Assembly: GCA_017561155.1 (NCBI GenBank) | Contig: JAFZDP010000073.1 | Coordinates: 1 to 36,430 of the forward strand | Source: Bacteroidales bacterium | GTDB taxonomy: Bacteria > Bacteroidota > Bacteroidia > Bacteroidales > P3 | Length of the DNA: 36,430 nucleotides | Direction of reading: 5' to 3' | Shown here: positions 16,634 to 26,314 of the stretch, piece by piece | Position numbering within the stretch: the stretch's first letter is position 1 | How the letters are laid out: the number at the start of each line of letters is the position of its first letter | Program-made: the position numbers and the translations under genes | Notes under the pieces: model-generated | Told to the model about the DNA's origin: nothing | Seen by the model: the letters and a program-made list of their open reading frames with translations, nothing else | Database searches by the model: none

Positions 16634-17800
16634 ATGAAAAAGCGTATTGCAATATTGGGTTCGACAGGGTCTATTGGAGTACAAGCATTGAATGTTATAA
16701 GAAATCATTCAGATTTGTTCGAGGCCGAAGTATTGACGGCTCATTCCAATTACGAATTGTTGATAAAACAAGCAATAGAGTTTAAACCAAATACTGTTGT
16801 TATAACAAACAAGAAATATTATTCGATAGTTGAAGAAGCACTATCTGCTTACGACATAAAAGTGTTTGCCGGCGATAAATCGATGGCAGAGGTTATGGAA
16901 ATGTCTACTATCGATATGGTTCTTACTGCAGTTGTTGGGTTTGCCGGTTTGCGACCTACTCTTAGAGCTATCGAATATGGCAAAACTATAGCATTGGCAA
17001 ATAAAGAAACAATGGTAGTGGCAGGAAAATTGGTAACCGACTTGGCAAGAGAAAAACAAGTTCCAATACTTCCTGTAGATTCGGAACATTCTGCTATATT
17101 TCAGTCGTTGGTAGGCGAAACATTCAATCCTATTCATAAACTTTTGCTCACAGCATCAGGTGGACCATTCTTGGGTAAAACTTTCGACGAATTGAAAGGG
17201 GTAACAGTTGCAGATGCTCTTAAACACCCTAATTGGGTGATGGGTAAAAAAGTTACCATCGATTCGGCTACCCTCATGAATAAAGGTTTGGAAGTGATAG
17301 AAGCGAAGTGGTTGTTTAATGTAAATTGCGACCAAATAGAGGTTGTGGTACACCCTCAATCAATAGTACATTCGCTAGTAGAGTTTCAAGATGGCTCGTT
17401 GAAAGCTCAGCTTGGTCTACCATCAATGGAATTGCCTATACAGTATGCTTTTTCTTATCCGGCAAGATTAACATCAAATTTACCTAAATTCAATTTTGCC
17501 AATTATCCGCAGTTGTCATTTTTGCAGCCGGACAGAGAAACATTCCGTTGTTTGGATTTGGCCTATATGGCAATGGAAAAAGGTGGTAATGTGCCATGTA
17601 TAATGAATGCTGCCAATGAGATAGCTGTACAAAACTTTATAGAAGAGAAAATACACTTTTTGGATATTCCGGTATTGATACATGATATAATGTCGAATGG
17701 TGGATTTATTGAAAATCCTACACTCGACGATTTGTTGGAAACAGATTTTGAAGCAAGAATAAAAGCTCAACAATGGATAGATAATAAAAACAAACTATAA
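16634..17800 (+). CDS. dxr: 1-deoxy-D-xylulose 5-phosphate reductoisomerase
   Basis: A 388-residue cytoplasmic enzyme that turns DXP into MEP with NADPH, the first committed step of the methylerythritol phosphate isoprenoid pathway. The N-terminal nucleotide-binding motif GSTGSIGVQALNVI, the catalytic/metal region PVDSEHSAIFQSL (Asp and Glu metal ligands), TASGGPFLG, KHPNWVMGKKVTIDSATLMNKGLE and the active-site loop are all present. Length is normal. rseP starts eight bases later; the dxr-rseP order is common in bacteria and supports the assignment. Confidence 0.97.
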   Translation: MKKRIAILGSTGSIGVQALNVIRNHSDLFEAEVLTAHSNYELLIKQAIEFKPNTVVITNKKYYSIVEEALSAYDIKVFAGDKSMAEVMEMSTIDMVLTAVVGFAGLRPTLRAIEYGKTIALANKETMVVAGKLVTDLAREKQVPILPVDSEHSAIFQSLVGETFNPIHKLLLTASGGPFLGKTFDELKGVTVADALKHPNWVMGKKVTIDSATLMNKGLEVIEAKWLFNVNCDQIEVVVHPQSIVHSLVEFQDGSLKAQLGLPSMELPIQYAFSYPARLTSNLPKFNFANYPQLSFLQPDRETFRCLDLAYMAMEKGGNVPCIMNAANEIAVQNFIEEKIHFLDIPVLIHDIMSNGGFIENPTLDDLLETDFEARIKAQQWIDNKNKL

Positions 17801-17808
17801 TATAGAAT

Positions 17809-19197
17809 ATGAGAATACTAGCGCTATTATTAAGCTTATCACTATTAGTGATTGTTCACGAATTGGGGCACTATTTGTTTGCCCGCTTGTTTAAAACTAG
17901 AGTAACACGTTTTTATTTGTTTTTCAATTGGAAATTTTCTATTTTGAAAGCAAAACGTTTTAACGGTAAATGGCATGTCAAATGGTTTAATGCAAAAACT
18001 CCGGAAGAATGGGATCAATATCCTGATAATACATTGTTTGGTATAGGTTGGATTCCACTAGGCGGATATTGCGATATAGCCGGAATGATTGACGAAAATA
18101 AAACATCTGAAAATTTTGAATCAACACCTCAACCTTGGGAATATCGCTCCAAAAAAGCATGGCAACGACTATTGATAATATCGGGTGGAGTATTGGTTAA
18201 TTTTGTTGTAGCTATGATTTTATACTCTGCTATCTTGTTCCATTGGGGAGAGGCTAAATTGCCAATACAAAATGTAAAAATGGGGTATGATTATGCCGAG
18301 ATACTACAAGAAAATGGATTTAAAAATGGTGATATAATACTTGCCGTAGATGGAGTAGAAACTCCAGAAATATCTGATGTATCTGCACGATTGTTTATAG
18401 ATAAAGCTTCTAATGTTACAGTACGAAGAAATGGAGTAGATACTACATTTATGTTGGCTCCTGATTTTAGAGAAAATGTTATCGCTGTTGCAAACAATCC
18501 GGAAGCACAATTGTTTAGTATTCGTTATCCGTTTGTTATAAAAGATTTTGTAGCAGGTTCTCTTGCCGAAAAAGCCGGAATGAAAGTTGGTGATAGCATA
18601 GTGGCTTTGAATGATACTGCTGCTATTACTGCTGTAGAATTTATGACCAGATTAGCAAACTGTGCAGACCAAGAAGTGAAGGTCGATTTTTATCGTAATG
18701 GAGAACTAATGTCTTTACCAATTCAATTGGACGGAACGGCTAAAATAGGTGCATATCTTAAACAACCTACAGAAATCTATGAAACATATATTCTTGAATA
18801 TGGATTATTTGAATCGATACCAGCAGGGATAAAATTGGGAGTAGAAACACTTTCTACTTATGTGAAGTCTTTAAAATTAATATTCACAAAAGAAGGCGTA
18901 TCTCAAATAGGTGGTTTTGGAACTATAGGAACATTGTTCCCTGAACAATGGAATTGGGCTATATTTTGGAATATGACTGCATTCTTGTCTATAATACTAG
19001 CATTTATGAATATAATACCTATACCGGGTTTGGATGGTGGACATGTAATGTTTACTTTATACGAGATAATAGCTCGCAAGAAACCTAGCGATAAATTTTT
19101 GGAGTATGCACAAAATATAGGTATGATTATTTTGTTTGCATTGCTTATTTACGCTAATGGCAACGATTTGTTCCGCTGGATAAGTAGTAAATTCTAA
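17809..19197 (+). CDS. rseP: Site-2 intramembrane zinc protease
   Basis: A 462-residue protease that cleaves substrates within the membrane, typically anti-sigma factors. HELGH at 17-21 (first membrane helix) and the LDGG motif with D409 (NIIPIPGLDGG) form the zinc site. Two PDZ-like domains lie between, roughly 150-225 and 228-305 (LAEKAGMKVGDSIVALND is clear in the second). An insertion after the first helix (about 28-80, FYLFFNWKFSILKAKRF) is longer than in E. coli RseP and appears typical of the phylum. The gene is packed between dxr (8 bp) and the LptF/G gene (3 bp), so co-transcription is likely. Confidence 0.95.
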   Translation: MRILALLLSLSLLVIVHELGHYLFARLFKTRVTRFYLFFNWKFSILKAKRFNGKWHVKWFNAKTPEEWDQYPDNTLFGIGWIPLGGYCDIAGMIDENKTSENFESTPQPWEYRSKKAWQRLLIISGGVLVNFVVAMILYSAILFHWGEAKLPIQNVKMGYDYAEILQENGFKNGDIILAVDGVETPEISDVSARLFIDKASNVTVRRNGVDTTFMLAPDFRENVIAVANNPEAQLFSIRYPFVIKDFVAGSLAEKAGMKVGDSIVALNDTAAITAVEFMTRLANCADQEVKVDFYRNGELMSLPIQLDGTAKIGAYLKQPTEIYETYILEYGLFESIPAGIKLGVETLSTYVKSLKLIFTKEGVSQIGGFGTIGTLFPEQWNWAIFWNMTAFLSIILAFMNIIPIPGLDGGHVMFTLYEIIARKKPSDKFLEYAQNIGMIILFALLIYANGNDLFRWISSKF

Positions 19198-19200
19198 TCG

Positions 19201-20622
19201 ATGAAGCAACTAGATAGGCTCATATTACGTTCGTTTATAGGACCATTGGTGCTTACATTTTTGTTGGCTGTATTCGTTTTACTTATGCAGTTTTTGTGGA
19301 AGTATATCGATGATATGGTTGGCAAAGGATTGGATTTTTTAGTGATAGCACAATTGTTGTTCTATGCTTCTGCTACATTTGTTCCAATGGCTTTGCCTAT
19401 TGCAACGCTGTTTGCTTCCATTATGACAATGGGAAATTTTGGCGAAAAATATGAACTTATTGCAATGAAGGCCGGTGGCATATCTGTACGTCGAGCAATG
19501 ATGCCTATGGCAGTGGTCGTTTTATTGTTGACCGGAATGGCGTTTTATTTTGCAAATAATATAATGCCAATTGCTGTACTTAAATACAAAATGACATTGT
19601 ATGATGTTACAAGGAAGAAACCGGCACTTAATATAAAACCTAGTGAATATTATTCGGGTATTGATGGTTATGTGATTAGAATAGATGAGAAAGATAAGGA
19701 AAACAAACATCTAAATAACATAATAATTTATGACCATACGGATGGTATGGGTAATGTAAGTGTTACAGTTGCTGATAAGGGAAGTATGACTGTAACACCA
19801 GATGAAAGATATTTGGTTTTCGATTTGTATGATGGGTATTCGTATGTTGAAGACGTGAAAGGTGAGAATATAATTACACGGCCATTGACTCGAATGAAAT
19901 TTGCTGAGCAAACAATGCGGTTCGATTTGTCTGCCTTTGCTTTCAATAAGTCGGATAAGGAACAGTTTAAGGGTAGTTATCAGATGATGAACGTACGACA
20001 GTTGAGTCAGACAATGGATACACTTAAATTTAATAGAGATATAAAAGTAAAAGAGTTTAAGACATCTGTAAATTCTCATTTTCCCGTTGTTGCAAGTCTA
20101 GAAGATAAAAAACTCGAAAACTGTATTTCTGAAGAAAAGGAGTATGTAATTGATTTTGATAAATTGTCTAGTAGAAGACGAAAAGATATAAAGAGAGTAG
20201 CTTTGCATTCAGCCAGAGTGATAAATGAGGATATTGCGATGTATGCTCAAATTTTGCAGAACGACCAAGAGTATATAAATAGACATGGTATAGAGTGGCA
20301 TCAAAAGTTTACTTTGTCAATAGCTTGTTTTGTGCTTTTTCTTATAGGAGCACCATTTGGTTCTATAGTTCGCAAAGGAGGTTTGGGATTACCTCTTGTA
20401 GCTTCTGTAGTATTTTTTGTGCTTTACTATGTAATCAATACTATTTGTATTAAAGCTATCAGAGAAACAGCTATGCCTCCTTATGGTATGTGGATTTCTA
20501 CGTTGGCAATGTTGCCATTGGGTATTTTTTTGACACTTAAAGCTACTACTGATTCGGCTGTGTTTGATATGGGGTCGTGGAAAAAAATGATAAGAAAGAT
20601 TTTTAAGAAGTCAGACGCTTAG
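19201..20622 (+). CDS. LptF/LptG family permease
   Basis: A 473-residue inner-membrane protein of the YjgP/YjgQ family, the permease part of the lipopolysaccharide-extracting LptB2FG transporter. Three helices at the N-terminus (residues about 10-35, 50-75, 98-120) and three at the C-terminus (about 375-395, 400-425, 435-455) flank a periplasmic beta-jellyroll-like domain. FGEKYELIAMKAGGISVRRAMMP is the coupling-helix region that contacts the ATPase. The periplasmic part has an extra charged, helical insert (about 258-355) that is longer than in E. coli. Whether it is LptF or LptG, or serves as both, cannot be told. Confidence 0.93.
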   Translation: MKQLDRLILRSFIGPLVLTFLLAVFVLLMQFLWKYIDDMVGKGLDFLVIAQLLFYASATFVPMALPIATLFASIMTMGNFGEKYELIAMKAGGISVRRAMMPMAVVVLLLTGMAFYFANNIMPIAVLKYKMTLYDVTRKKPALNIKPSEYYSGIDGYVIRIDEKDKENKHLNNIIIYDHTDGMGNVSVTVADKGSMTVTPDERYLVFDLYDGYSYVEDVKGENIITRPLTRMKFAEQTMRFDLSAFAFNKSDKEQFKGSYQMMNVRQLSQTMDTLKFNRDIKVKEFKTSVNSHFPVVASLEDKKLENCISEEKEYVIDFDKLSSRRRKDIKRVALHSARVINEDIAMYAQILQNDQEYINRHGIEWHQKFTLSIACFVLFLIGAPFGSIVRKGGLGLPLVASVVFFVLYYVINTICIKAIRETAMPPYGMWISTLAMLPLGIFLTLKATTDSAVFDMGSWKKMIRKIFKKSDA

Positions 20623-20681
20623 AGTTGTTTGGGAAAATTGAATATTTAAATATTGAAAGAATAAAAAACAAATAAATATAA

Positions 20682-21893
20682 ATGAAAATATTACAACTGT
20701 GCAATAAGCCACCTTATCCTCCTGTTGATGGGGGGACTATTGCAATGAATAGCATTACGCAAGGCCTATTAGCAGAAAAATGTACTGTGAAAGTTTTGTC
20801 TGTATGTTCCGATAAACATCCTGTTAAAAAGGATTTGTTAAGCGAAGAATATTTAGAAAAAACACAATTTGAATCGGTTTACGTTGATTTAGATGTTAAA
20901 CTATTTGATGCATCTATATCTTTACTTACAGGGGAATCATACAATGTAAAGCGTTATGAAAGTCATGAATTTGCTAGAAAATTAGCTTCTATATTGAAAG
21001 AAGAAGAATTTGATATAGTACATGTAGAAAGTATTTTTCTTACGCCTTATTTGCCACTAATACGTAAATATTCAAAAGCTAAGGTTGTATTAAGAGCACA
21101 TAATGTAGAGCATTTAATATGGAAACGAATAACCAAATGTACAAAAAATGTTTTTAAAAGATGGTATCTTAAACGACTTGCTTTATCTCTTAGAATGTAT
21201 GAGTTAGAACATGTTGGAAAATACGATGGAATTGCGTGTATAACACAAACTGATGCTGATTATTTTTTAGCTAATGGTTGTAGGAAGCCTATAGTTTCTA
21301 TACCATTTGGAATAATTGCGCCAGATAGTATGGATACTGTCGATGATGAACCCAATTCTTTATTTCACATAGGATCAATGGATTGGGTACCAAATCTTGA
21401 AGCTGTTAATTGGTTTTTGGAAGAAGTATGGCACAAAGTATATGCCGAATTACCACAAGCAAGACTATATCTAGCCGGACGAAAAATGCCGGAATCATTG
21501 TTGAAGGCAGATTATCCAAATGTGTCGGTTGTTGGGGAGGTTCCGGATGCAATGTATTTTATCGAAAGTAAAAAAATAAATATAGTGCCTCTTTTGTCAG
21601 GTAGTGGTATTAGAGTGAAGATAATAGAAGCAATGTCTGTCGGAAAAACAGTTATTTCTACATCTATAGGTGCAGAAGGAATAGACTATACTGATGGAAA
21701 AAATATTTTGATAGCTAATACTCCTGATGAATTTGTAAAACAAATAAAACGTTGTTTGGAAGACGATGAATTTTGTAGTCAAATAGGTAGGAATGCATAT
21801 GATTTGGTGGCAAATCATTATAACAATGATTTGTTGACCAAGAAATTAATAGCATTTTACTCTAAATTGATAGAAAAAGATAAAGAAATATAG
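20682..21893 (+). CDS. Glycosyltransferase family 4 protein
   Basis: A 403-residue GT-B fold glycosyltransferase. The N-terminal half begins with the acceptor-side PPYPPVDGGTIAMNSI loop. The C-terminal half has GSMDWVPNLEAVNWF, the donor-site LSGSGIRVKIIEAMSVGKTVIST (the usual E-x7-E region reduced to the second Glu) and a terminal helix. It resembles enzymes making polysaccharide or lipid-linked sugars. It stands alone, 59 bases after the Lpt permease gene, so an LPS-related role is a weak contextual guess. Confidence 0.9.
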   Translation: MKILQLCNKPPYPPVDGGTIAMNSITQGLLAEKCTVKVLSVCSDKHPVKKDLLSEEYLEKTQFESVYVDLDVKLFDASISLLTGESYNVKRYESHEFARKLASILKEEEFDIVHVESIFLTPYLPLIRKYSKAKVVLRAHNVEHLIWKRITKCTKNVFKRWYLKRLALSLRMYELEHVGKYDGIACITQTDADYFLANGCRKPIVSIPFGIIAPDSMDTVDDEPNSLFHIGSMDWVPNLEAVNWFLEEVWHKVYAELPQARLYLAGRKMPESLLKADYPNVSVVGEVPDAMYFIESKKINIVPLLSGSGIRVKIIEAMSVGKTVISTSIGAEGIDYTDGKNILIANTPDEFVKQIKRCLEDDEFCSQIGRNAYDLVANHYNNDLLTKKLIAFYSKLIEKDKEI

Positions 21894-22054
21894 TGCAAAT
21901 GTGTGTTTTTTTCTGATAAAATGGTTGGTAAAAAGCATTTTCTTATGGTTGATGATAAAATAAAATAAAAATACTTCTCTTTGAAAATCATGAAGTTTGA
22001 GTAAATAAAACTATAAAAAATAAAATATACTTTTTACTATTGAAAAAAACTGCG

Positions 22055-22063
22055 TATATTTGC
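22055..22063 (+). promoter_or_regulatory. -7 element (TATATTTGC) of the DUF3822-rsmD operon
   Basis: TATATTTGC lies 50 bases before the start at 22114. The upstream stretch 21894-22054 is AT-rich without other features. Confidence 0.55.
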
Positions 22064-22113
22064 AATTCAAATAGAACATAAAAACAATAAGAAAATAAAT
22101 ACATTAAATTACA

Positions 22114-22746
22114 ATGAAAACTAATAAAATATTTCAAATTGCTTTAGCTGTTGTTATAGTAGGTCTGGCAGTTCTTCTATATAATAGCATTATGAAACCT
22201 GTTCGCTTTGATAACGAATACAATCAAAGAAGAGATGCCGTAGTTGTAAAATTGAAAGAAATTAGAAACTTGCAAGAAGCGTATAAGATGACATATGGTT
22301 GTTATGCAAATGATATGGATTCTTTAATATTAGGATTGCAAGAAGGTAAATTACCAGTGGTTAAAAAGTATGGAAATGTTCCTGATGAAATGACTGAAGC
22401 AGAAGCTTTGAAACAAGGAATAATTCGTCGTGATACTGTATTTATGAACCCATTGGAAAAAATGCGTGAAGAAAAGAAAACAGCTTTGACAGACGCTCAA
22501 TTGGCTCAATTGAAATATGTTCCTTATACAGACAATCAAACTTTCGAAATGAGAGCTCGTTTTGTTGAAAAGAGTGGTTTTGAAGTTCCTGTATTTGAAG
22601 CAAAGGTTCACTTATCAGTATTGTTGGCTGATTTAGATGAGCAAGATGTTAATAATAAAATTGCTCAATTGGAGGATATGAATAGATATCCAGGTTGGAA
22701 AGTTGGTGATTATGATGAACCTATCACTGATGGTAATTTTGAATAA
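22114..22746 (+). CDS. Bitopic membrane protein next to DUF3822 (pilin-assembly-like?)
   Basis: A 210-residue protein with a 6-residue cytoplasmic start, one membrane helix (about 7-27) and a periplasmic part. The first periplasmic segment, RRDAVVVKLKEIRNLQEAYKMTYGCY, followed by NDMDSLILGL, resembles the N-terminal helix and the 'YP..L..L' region of pseudopilins such as GspG, but there is no prepilin peptidase site. A PilN/PilO-like role is also conceivable given the actin-fold-like neighbour. These are inferences; I know no characterised homologue. It starts a three-gene operon with DUF3822 (8-bp gap) and rsmD. Confidence 0.65.
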   Translation: MKTNKIFQIALAVVIVGLAVLLYNSIMKPVRFDNEYNQRRDAVVVKLKEIRNLQEAYKMTYGCYANDMDSLILGLQEGKLPVVKKYGNVPDEMTEAEALKQGIIRRDTVFMNPLEKMREEKKTALTDAQLAQLKYVPYTDNQTFEMRARFVEKSGFEVPVFEAKVHLSVLLADLDEQDVNNKIAQLEDMNRYPGWKVGDYDEPITDGNFE

Positions 22747-22754
22747 AATTGATT

Positions 22755-23588
22755 ATGGTGTCTTATTTTATAAATAACCAGATTATATCAGAGAATATCA
22801 ATTCTGCTGATAATCAGAAGAAATTATCCATTTGTTTAGAAACAAATGGATTTTCTTTTACTGTTACTAATTCGAAAAATCAATTGCTTGCATTTGTAGA
22901 TATTGCTTGTAGTTTTCCGGAAACATTATCTCAAGTAATTGCTTTGGTTAAGCAAATATTTGTTGATCTTCGTTTGGATTATATGCTAATGGATGATGTT
23001 GAATTGATAATTCCAACATGTAAGCACACATGGGTGCCAGAATCCTTGTTTGATGCTGCTCATTCTAGATCGTATTTTAAGGTATTGTGTCCTTTGGATG
23101 TAAAAGAGTCCGTTTTCTATTCTTACTCAGAAAAATTGCAAGCATATTCTGTTTTTGCTTATTGGGATACAATCGTGTCTGCATTTAAAGTGTTTATTCC
23201 TGGCATAAAAGTAAAAAGTGTGCAAACAAAAATGCTAGAAACACAATTGTTGGAAAAAAGCAGAATGAAAACCATTATCGAAGTATATGTTCGCAAAAAA
23301 GATTTTGATGTAGCTATATTTGATAATAAGAATTTTGTTTTAGGAAATTCGTTCAAATATGCTGATAAGTCAGATATTGTTTATCATATCTTACTACTTT
23401 CTCAGCAGATGAATATTAGTCAAGATAATATTGATGTATATATTTCGGGTAAGGTAGATAAAGCTATGTATGCATATATGGAAAAATTCTTTGGAAGAAT
23501 GAATTTGTATACAGGAAAAAAACTTGAATTTACAGATAACGAAATGTATAAAATACCACTTTATCAACATTCTTTGTTATTCAGATAG
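22755..23588 (+). CDS. DUF3822 family protein
   Basis: A 277-residue cytoplasmic protein matching the Bacteroidota family DUF3822, found next to rsmD. The duplicated pattern of beta-rich blocks (LSICLETNGFSFTVTNSKNQLLAFVDI at the start; TIIEVYVRKKDFDVAIFDNKNFVLGNSFKYA in the middle) resembles the two halves of actin/PilM-like proteins, including the LYIYD-type return of 'phosphate' strands, but clear ATP-binding DxG motifs are missing. The TTG at 22749 is rejected in favour of ATG 22755. Function unknown; a degenerate PilM-type partner of the upstream membrane protein is my inference. Confidence 0.75.
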   Translation: MVSYFINNQIISENINSADNQKKLSICLETNGFSFTVTNSKNQLLAFVDIACSFPETLSQVIALVKQIFVDLRLDYMLMDDVELIIPTCKHTWVPESLFDAAHSRSYFKVLCPLDVKESVFYSYSEKLQAYSVFAYWDTIVSAFKVFIPGIKVKSVQTKMLETQLLEKSRMKTIIEVYVRKKDFDVAIFDNKNFVLGNSFKYADKSDIVYHILLLSQQMNISQDNIDVYISGKVDKAMYAYMEKFFGRMNLYTGKKLEFTDNEMYKIPLYQHSLLFR

Positions 23589-23591
23589 AAT

Positions 23592-24146
23592 ATGCGTATT
23601 ATAACTGGAACATTAAAAGGAAGACGTCTTAATCCGACAGACAATTTGCCTGTGCGTCCTACTACAGATATGGCACGCGAAGGATTGTTCAATATCTTGA
23701 ACAACATATTAGAATACGAGAATGTGGTCGTAATGGATTTGTTCGCCGGTACAGGAGCAATATCGTTTGAGTTTGTTTCTAGAGGTGTAAAAAGCGTTAC
23801 AGCAATAGAGATAAATAACAAATGTGTTGATTTTATCAAGCAGTCGGCTCAGAAGTTTGAGGTTAAGAATCTTCATGTTGTGCGTGCTGATGTTTTTGAT
23901 TTGCTTAAACGTGCTTATCAGAAATTTGATGTAATCTTTGCAGATCCTCCGTATATGCTTGAAGATTTGCCAAAGTTGCCGAATTTAGTGTTCGAAAAGC
24001 AGTTGTTGGTAAATGAAGGAATTTTTATTTTAGAACATTCTAAAGAGCATTCGTTCGAGGATCATCCTTATTTTTGGCAACATAGAAAATATGGAAAAGT
24101 GAATTTTACTTTCTTTAAAAATACGGGAGTAGTACCTCAAGAATAA
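23592..24146 (+). CDS. rsmD: 16S rRNA (guanine966-N2)-methyltransferase
   Basis: A 184-residue Rossmann-fold methyltransferase that modifies G966 of 16S rRNA. RIITGTLKGRRL at the start, VRPTTDMAREGLFNIL, the SAM-binding loop DLFAGTGAISFE and the catalytic DPPY at 118-121 are all typical. It begins three bases after the DUF3822 gene. Length is normal. Confidence 0.95.
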   Translation: MRIITGTLKGRRLNPTDNLPVRPTTDMAREGLFNILNNILEYENVVVMDLFAGTGAISFEFVSRGVKSVTAIEINNKCVDFIKQSAQKFEVKNLHVVRADVFDLLKRAYQKFDVIFADPPYMLEDLPKLPNLVFEKQLLVNEGIFILEHSKEHSFEDHPYFWQHRKYGKVNFTFFKNTGVVPQE

Positions 24147-24192
24147 TAAGTGGAATAATTGTACAATAGATAACTATTAATTAGAATATAGT

Positions 24193-25140
24193 ATGAAAGC
24201 TTTAGTAAAAACAAATTTTCAGTTTCCTAAACAAAAGAGTTTGTACGAAGGAAAAGTTCGTGATGTATATAATATAGATGATAAATATTTAGCAATGGTA
24301 GTGTCGGATCGTATTTCGGCATTCGATGTTGTTTTACCTAAAGGTATTCCTTTCAAAGGTCAAGTACTTAATCAAATAGCAGCAAAATTCTTGGATGCGA
24401 CATCCGATATAGTACCAAATTGGAAAATAGATACTCCGGATCCAATGGTTACTGTTGGTCGTTGCTGCGAACCTTTTAAGGTAGAAATGGTTGTTCGTGG
24501 ATACTTAGCAGGTAGTTCGTGGAGAGAATATAAAGCCGGAAAACGAACATTGTGTGGTGTTGAATTGCCGGAAGGAATGGTAGAAAACCAAAAATTCCCT
24601 TCTCCAATAATTACTCCGACTACAAAAGCTGATGAAGGTCATGATGAAAATATATCTAAAGAAGAAATTATTTCACAAGGCTTAGTATCTAAGGAAGATT
24701 ACGAACAATTGGAAAAATATACTTATGCTTTGTTCCAAAGAGGTACAGAGATTGCTGCTAAACAAGGTCTAATATTGGTAGATACCAAATATGAGTTTGG
24801 AAAAGCAGACGGAAAGATATATTTGATAGATGAAATTCATACTCCGGATTCTTCTAGATACTTTTATGCCGAAGGCTACGAAGAACGTTTGAAAAATGGT
24901 GAAAAGCAACGCCAATTATCTAAAGAATTTGTTCGTGAGTGGTTGATGGAAAATGGTTTTCAAGGAAAAGAAGGTCAAACTGTACCTGAAATGTCAGAAG
25001 AATTTATAAACCAAGTGTCGGAAAGATACATAGAACTTTACGAATGTATAGTTGGTGAGAAATTCGTGAAAGCCTCAGAAGAGAATGATATAGAACAACG
25101 TATCGAAAACAATGTTGTTGAATGTCTAGCTAAGTTGTAA
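24193..25140 (+). CDS. purC: Phosphoribosylaminoimidazole-succinocarboxamide synthase
   Basis: A 315-residue SAICAR synthetase, which joins CAIR and aspartate with ATP in purine synthesis. [10 protein letters not shown] near the start, [46 protein letters not shown] and [14 protein letters not shown] are the conserved substrate- and ATP-binding blocks. It is the longer form (about 300 residues, as in yeast Ade1 and Bacteroidota) rather than the 240-residue E. coli type. A terminator follows. Confidence 0.97.
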   Translation: MKALVKTNFQFPKQKSLYEGKVRDVYNIDDKYLAMVVSDRISAFDVVLPKGIPFKGQVLNQIAAKFLDATSDIVPNWKIDTPDPMVTVGRCCEPFKVEMVVRGYLAGSSWREYKAGKRTLCGVELPEGMVENQKFPSPIITPTTKADEGHDENISKEEIISQGLVSKEDYEQLEKYTYALFQRGTEIAAKQGLILVDTKYEFGKADGKIYLIDEIHTPDSSRYFYAEGYEERLKNGEKQRQLSKEFVREWLMENGFQGKEGQTVPEMSEEFINQVSERYIELYECIVGEKFVKASEENDIEQRIENNVVECLAKL

Positions 25141-25158
25141 ATATTGTTTGTTTAATAT

Positions 25159-25196
25159 AGCCGAATTTTGTAATAGAAATTCGGCTTATTTTTTAT
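25159..25196 (+). terminator. Rho-independent terminator after purC
   Basis: AGCCGAATTT (25159-25168) pairs with AAATTCGGCT (25177-25186) around an 8-base loop, followed by TATTTTTTAT. Confidence 0.85.
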
Positions 25197-25208
25197 CTTT
25201 ACATTAGT

Positions 25209-26054
25209 ATGAGAAAATTTTTTATATCCATATTATGTGTTCTTTTCTGCACTATCGTTTTTGCACAAAGGGATTCTATACTATTGGTAAATGCCCAATG
25301 GACTGTCGATACTATTGACGATGGATTGTTGCTTAAACAAGTAGCTTTTACAAATAAGGAATATTTAAATTCGAATCAGAAGATTACCGTGTTGGAGTTG
25401 CAGCCGACTTCGGTTGTCAAACTCTCGTTTGCCTATAATACCACCAGGGAGTATACCTCCGCTATGGCAAAAAAACATAATGCAGTTGCAGCGGTGAATG
25501 GTTCGTTTTTCGATATGGAATATCATAATCCAATATGTTTTTTAAGGATAAAAGGGGTAAATGTGGGTGAGAATACCAATAAAAATACTCCATATAGAAA
25601 ATATTACCAGTATGGAACATTGGCATTGGATGGAGGGAAACCTATAATTTTAAAAACAGATAGTTTGCGAACATGGGAAAACAAGTTGCAGTATGCAGAT
25701 GTGATGACAGCCGGTCCTTTGTTGATGTTGAACGGAGTGAAAGAGGAAATGCGAAAGGATAGAACCTTTGTTACACATCGTCATAATCGTACAGCTATAG
25801 GTATAAAATCGGATGGTACTGTTCTTTTGGTCGCTATAGATGGTCGTTTTCCTCTGGCAGAAGGCATGTCGCTTACCGATTTGTGCAAAACCATGCAGTG
25901 GCTTGGTTGTGTGTCTATACTTAATTTAGATGGTGGTGGTTCTACTACTTGTTATGTAAAAGGACGTGGTATAGTGAATTTTCCTTCGGACAATAATAAG
26001 TACGATAATAAAGGAGAACGCAAAGTATCTAATGCTATTTTGTTGGTTAAATAG
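25209..26054 (+). CDS. Secreted phosphodiester glycosidase family (NAGPA-like) protein
   Basis: A 281-residue exported protein. Residues 1-19 form a signal peptide (cleavage after VFA). The rest is the phosphodiester glycosidase/NAGPA domain: AVNGSFFDMEY, MTAGPLLMLNG, HNRTAIGIKSDGTVLLVAIDGR and the signature LNLDGGGSTTCYVKG. The mammalian homologue removes GlcNAc from mannose-6-phosphate diesters; bacterial members are thought to hydrolyse sugar-phosphodiesters such as wall teichoic-acid caps or capsular material. The ATG is seven bases after a TATCTTTA sequence at 25194, so a leaderless transcript is possible. It is flanked by terminators on both sides and stands alone. Confidence 0.9.
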   Translation: MRKFFISILCVLFCTIVFAQRDSILLVNAQWTVDTIDDGLLLKQVAFTNKEYLNSNQKITVLELQPTSVVKLSFAYNTTREYTSAMAKKHNAVAAVNGSFFDMEYHNPICFLRIKGVNVGENTNKNTPYRKYYQYGTLALDGGKPIILKTDSLRTWENKLQYADVMTAGPLLMLNGVKEEMRKDRTFVTHRHNRTAIGIKSDGTVLLVAIDGRFPLAEGMSLTDLCKTMQWLGCVSILNLDGGGSTTCYVKGRGIVNFPSDNNKYDNKGERKVSNAILLVK

Positions 26055-26058
26055 TGGA

Positions 26059-26097
26059 AAAAGTCTCGTTAAGCATTTAAAAACGAGACTTTTTTTA
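26059..26097 (+). terminator. Rho-independent terminator after the NAGPA-like gene
   Basis: AAAAAGTCTCGTT (26059-26071) and AACGAGACTTTTT (26083-26095) form a 13-bp stem around an 11-base loop with a T-tract. Confidence 0.9.
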
Positions 26098-26314
26098 TTT
26101 CTATGGTTTGAGGAGTGTGTAAGTTAGTCTTAAATCCACTACTCTTATTAATAAAATTATCATATATTAACTACGGCTGATTTAACGTGAAAATTGACGT
26201 ATTTCTGTAGGATTTTCCATCGTTGTGCAAATATTCAAGCTATAAAGCCTTTAGAAAAATAAGGGTTTGATTATCAGTAGATATTGTTTTATCTAATTTC
26301 TCTGAAAAAGCTTT

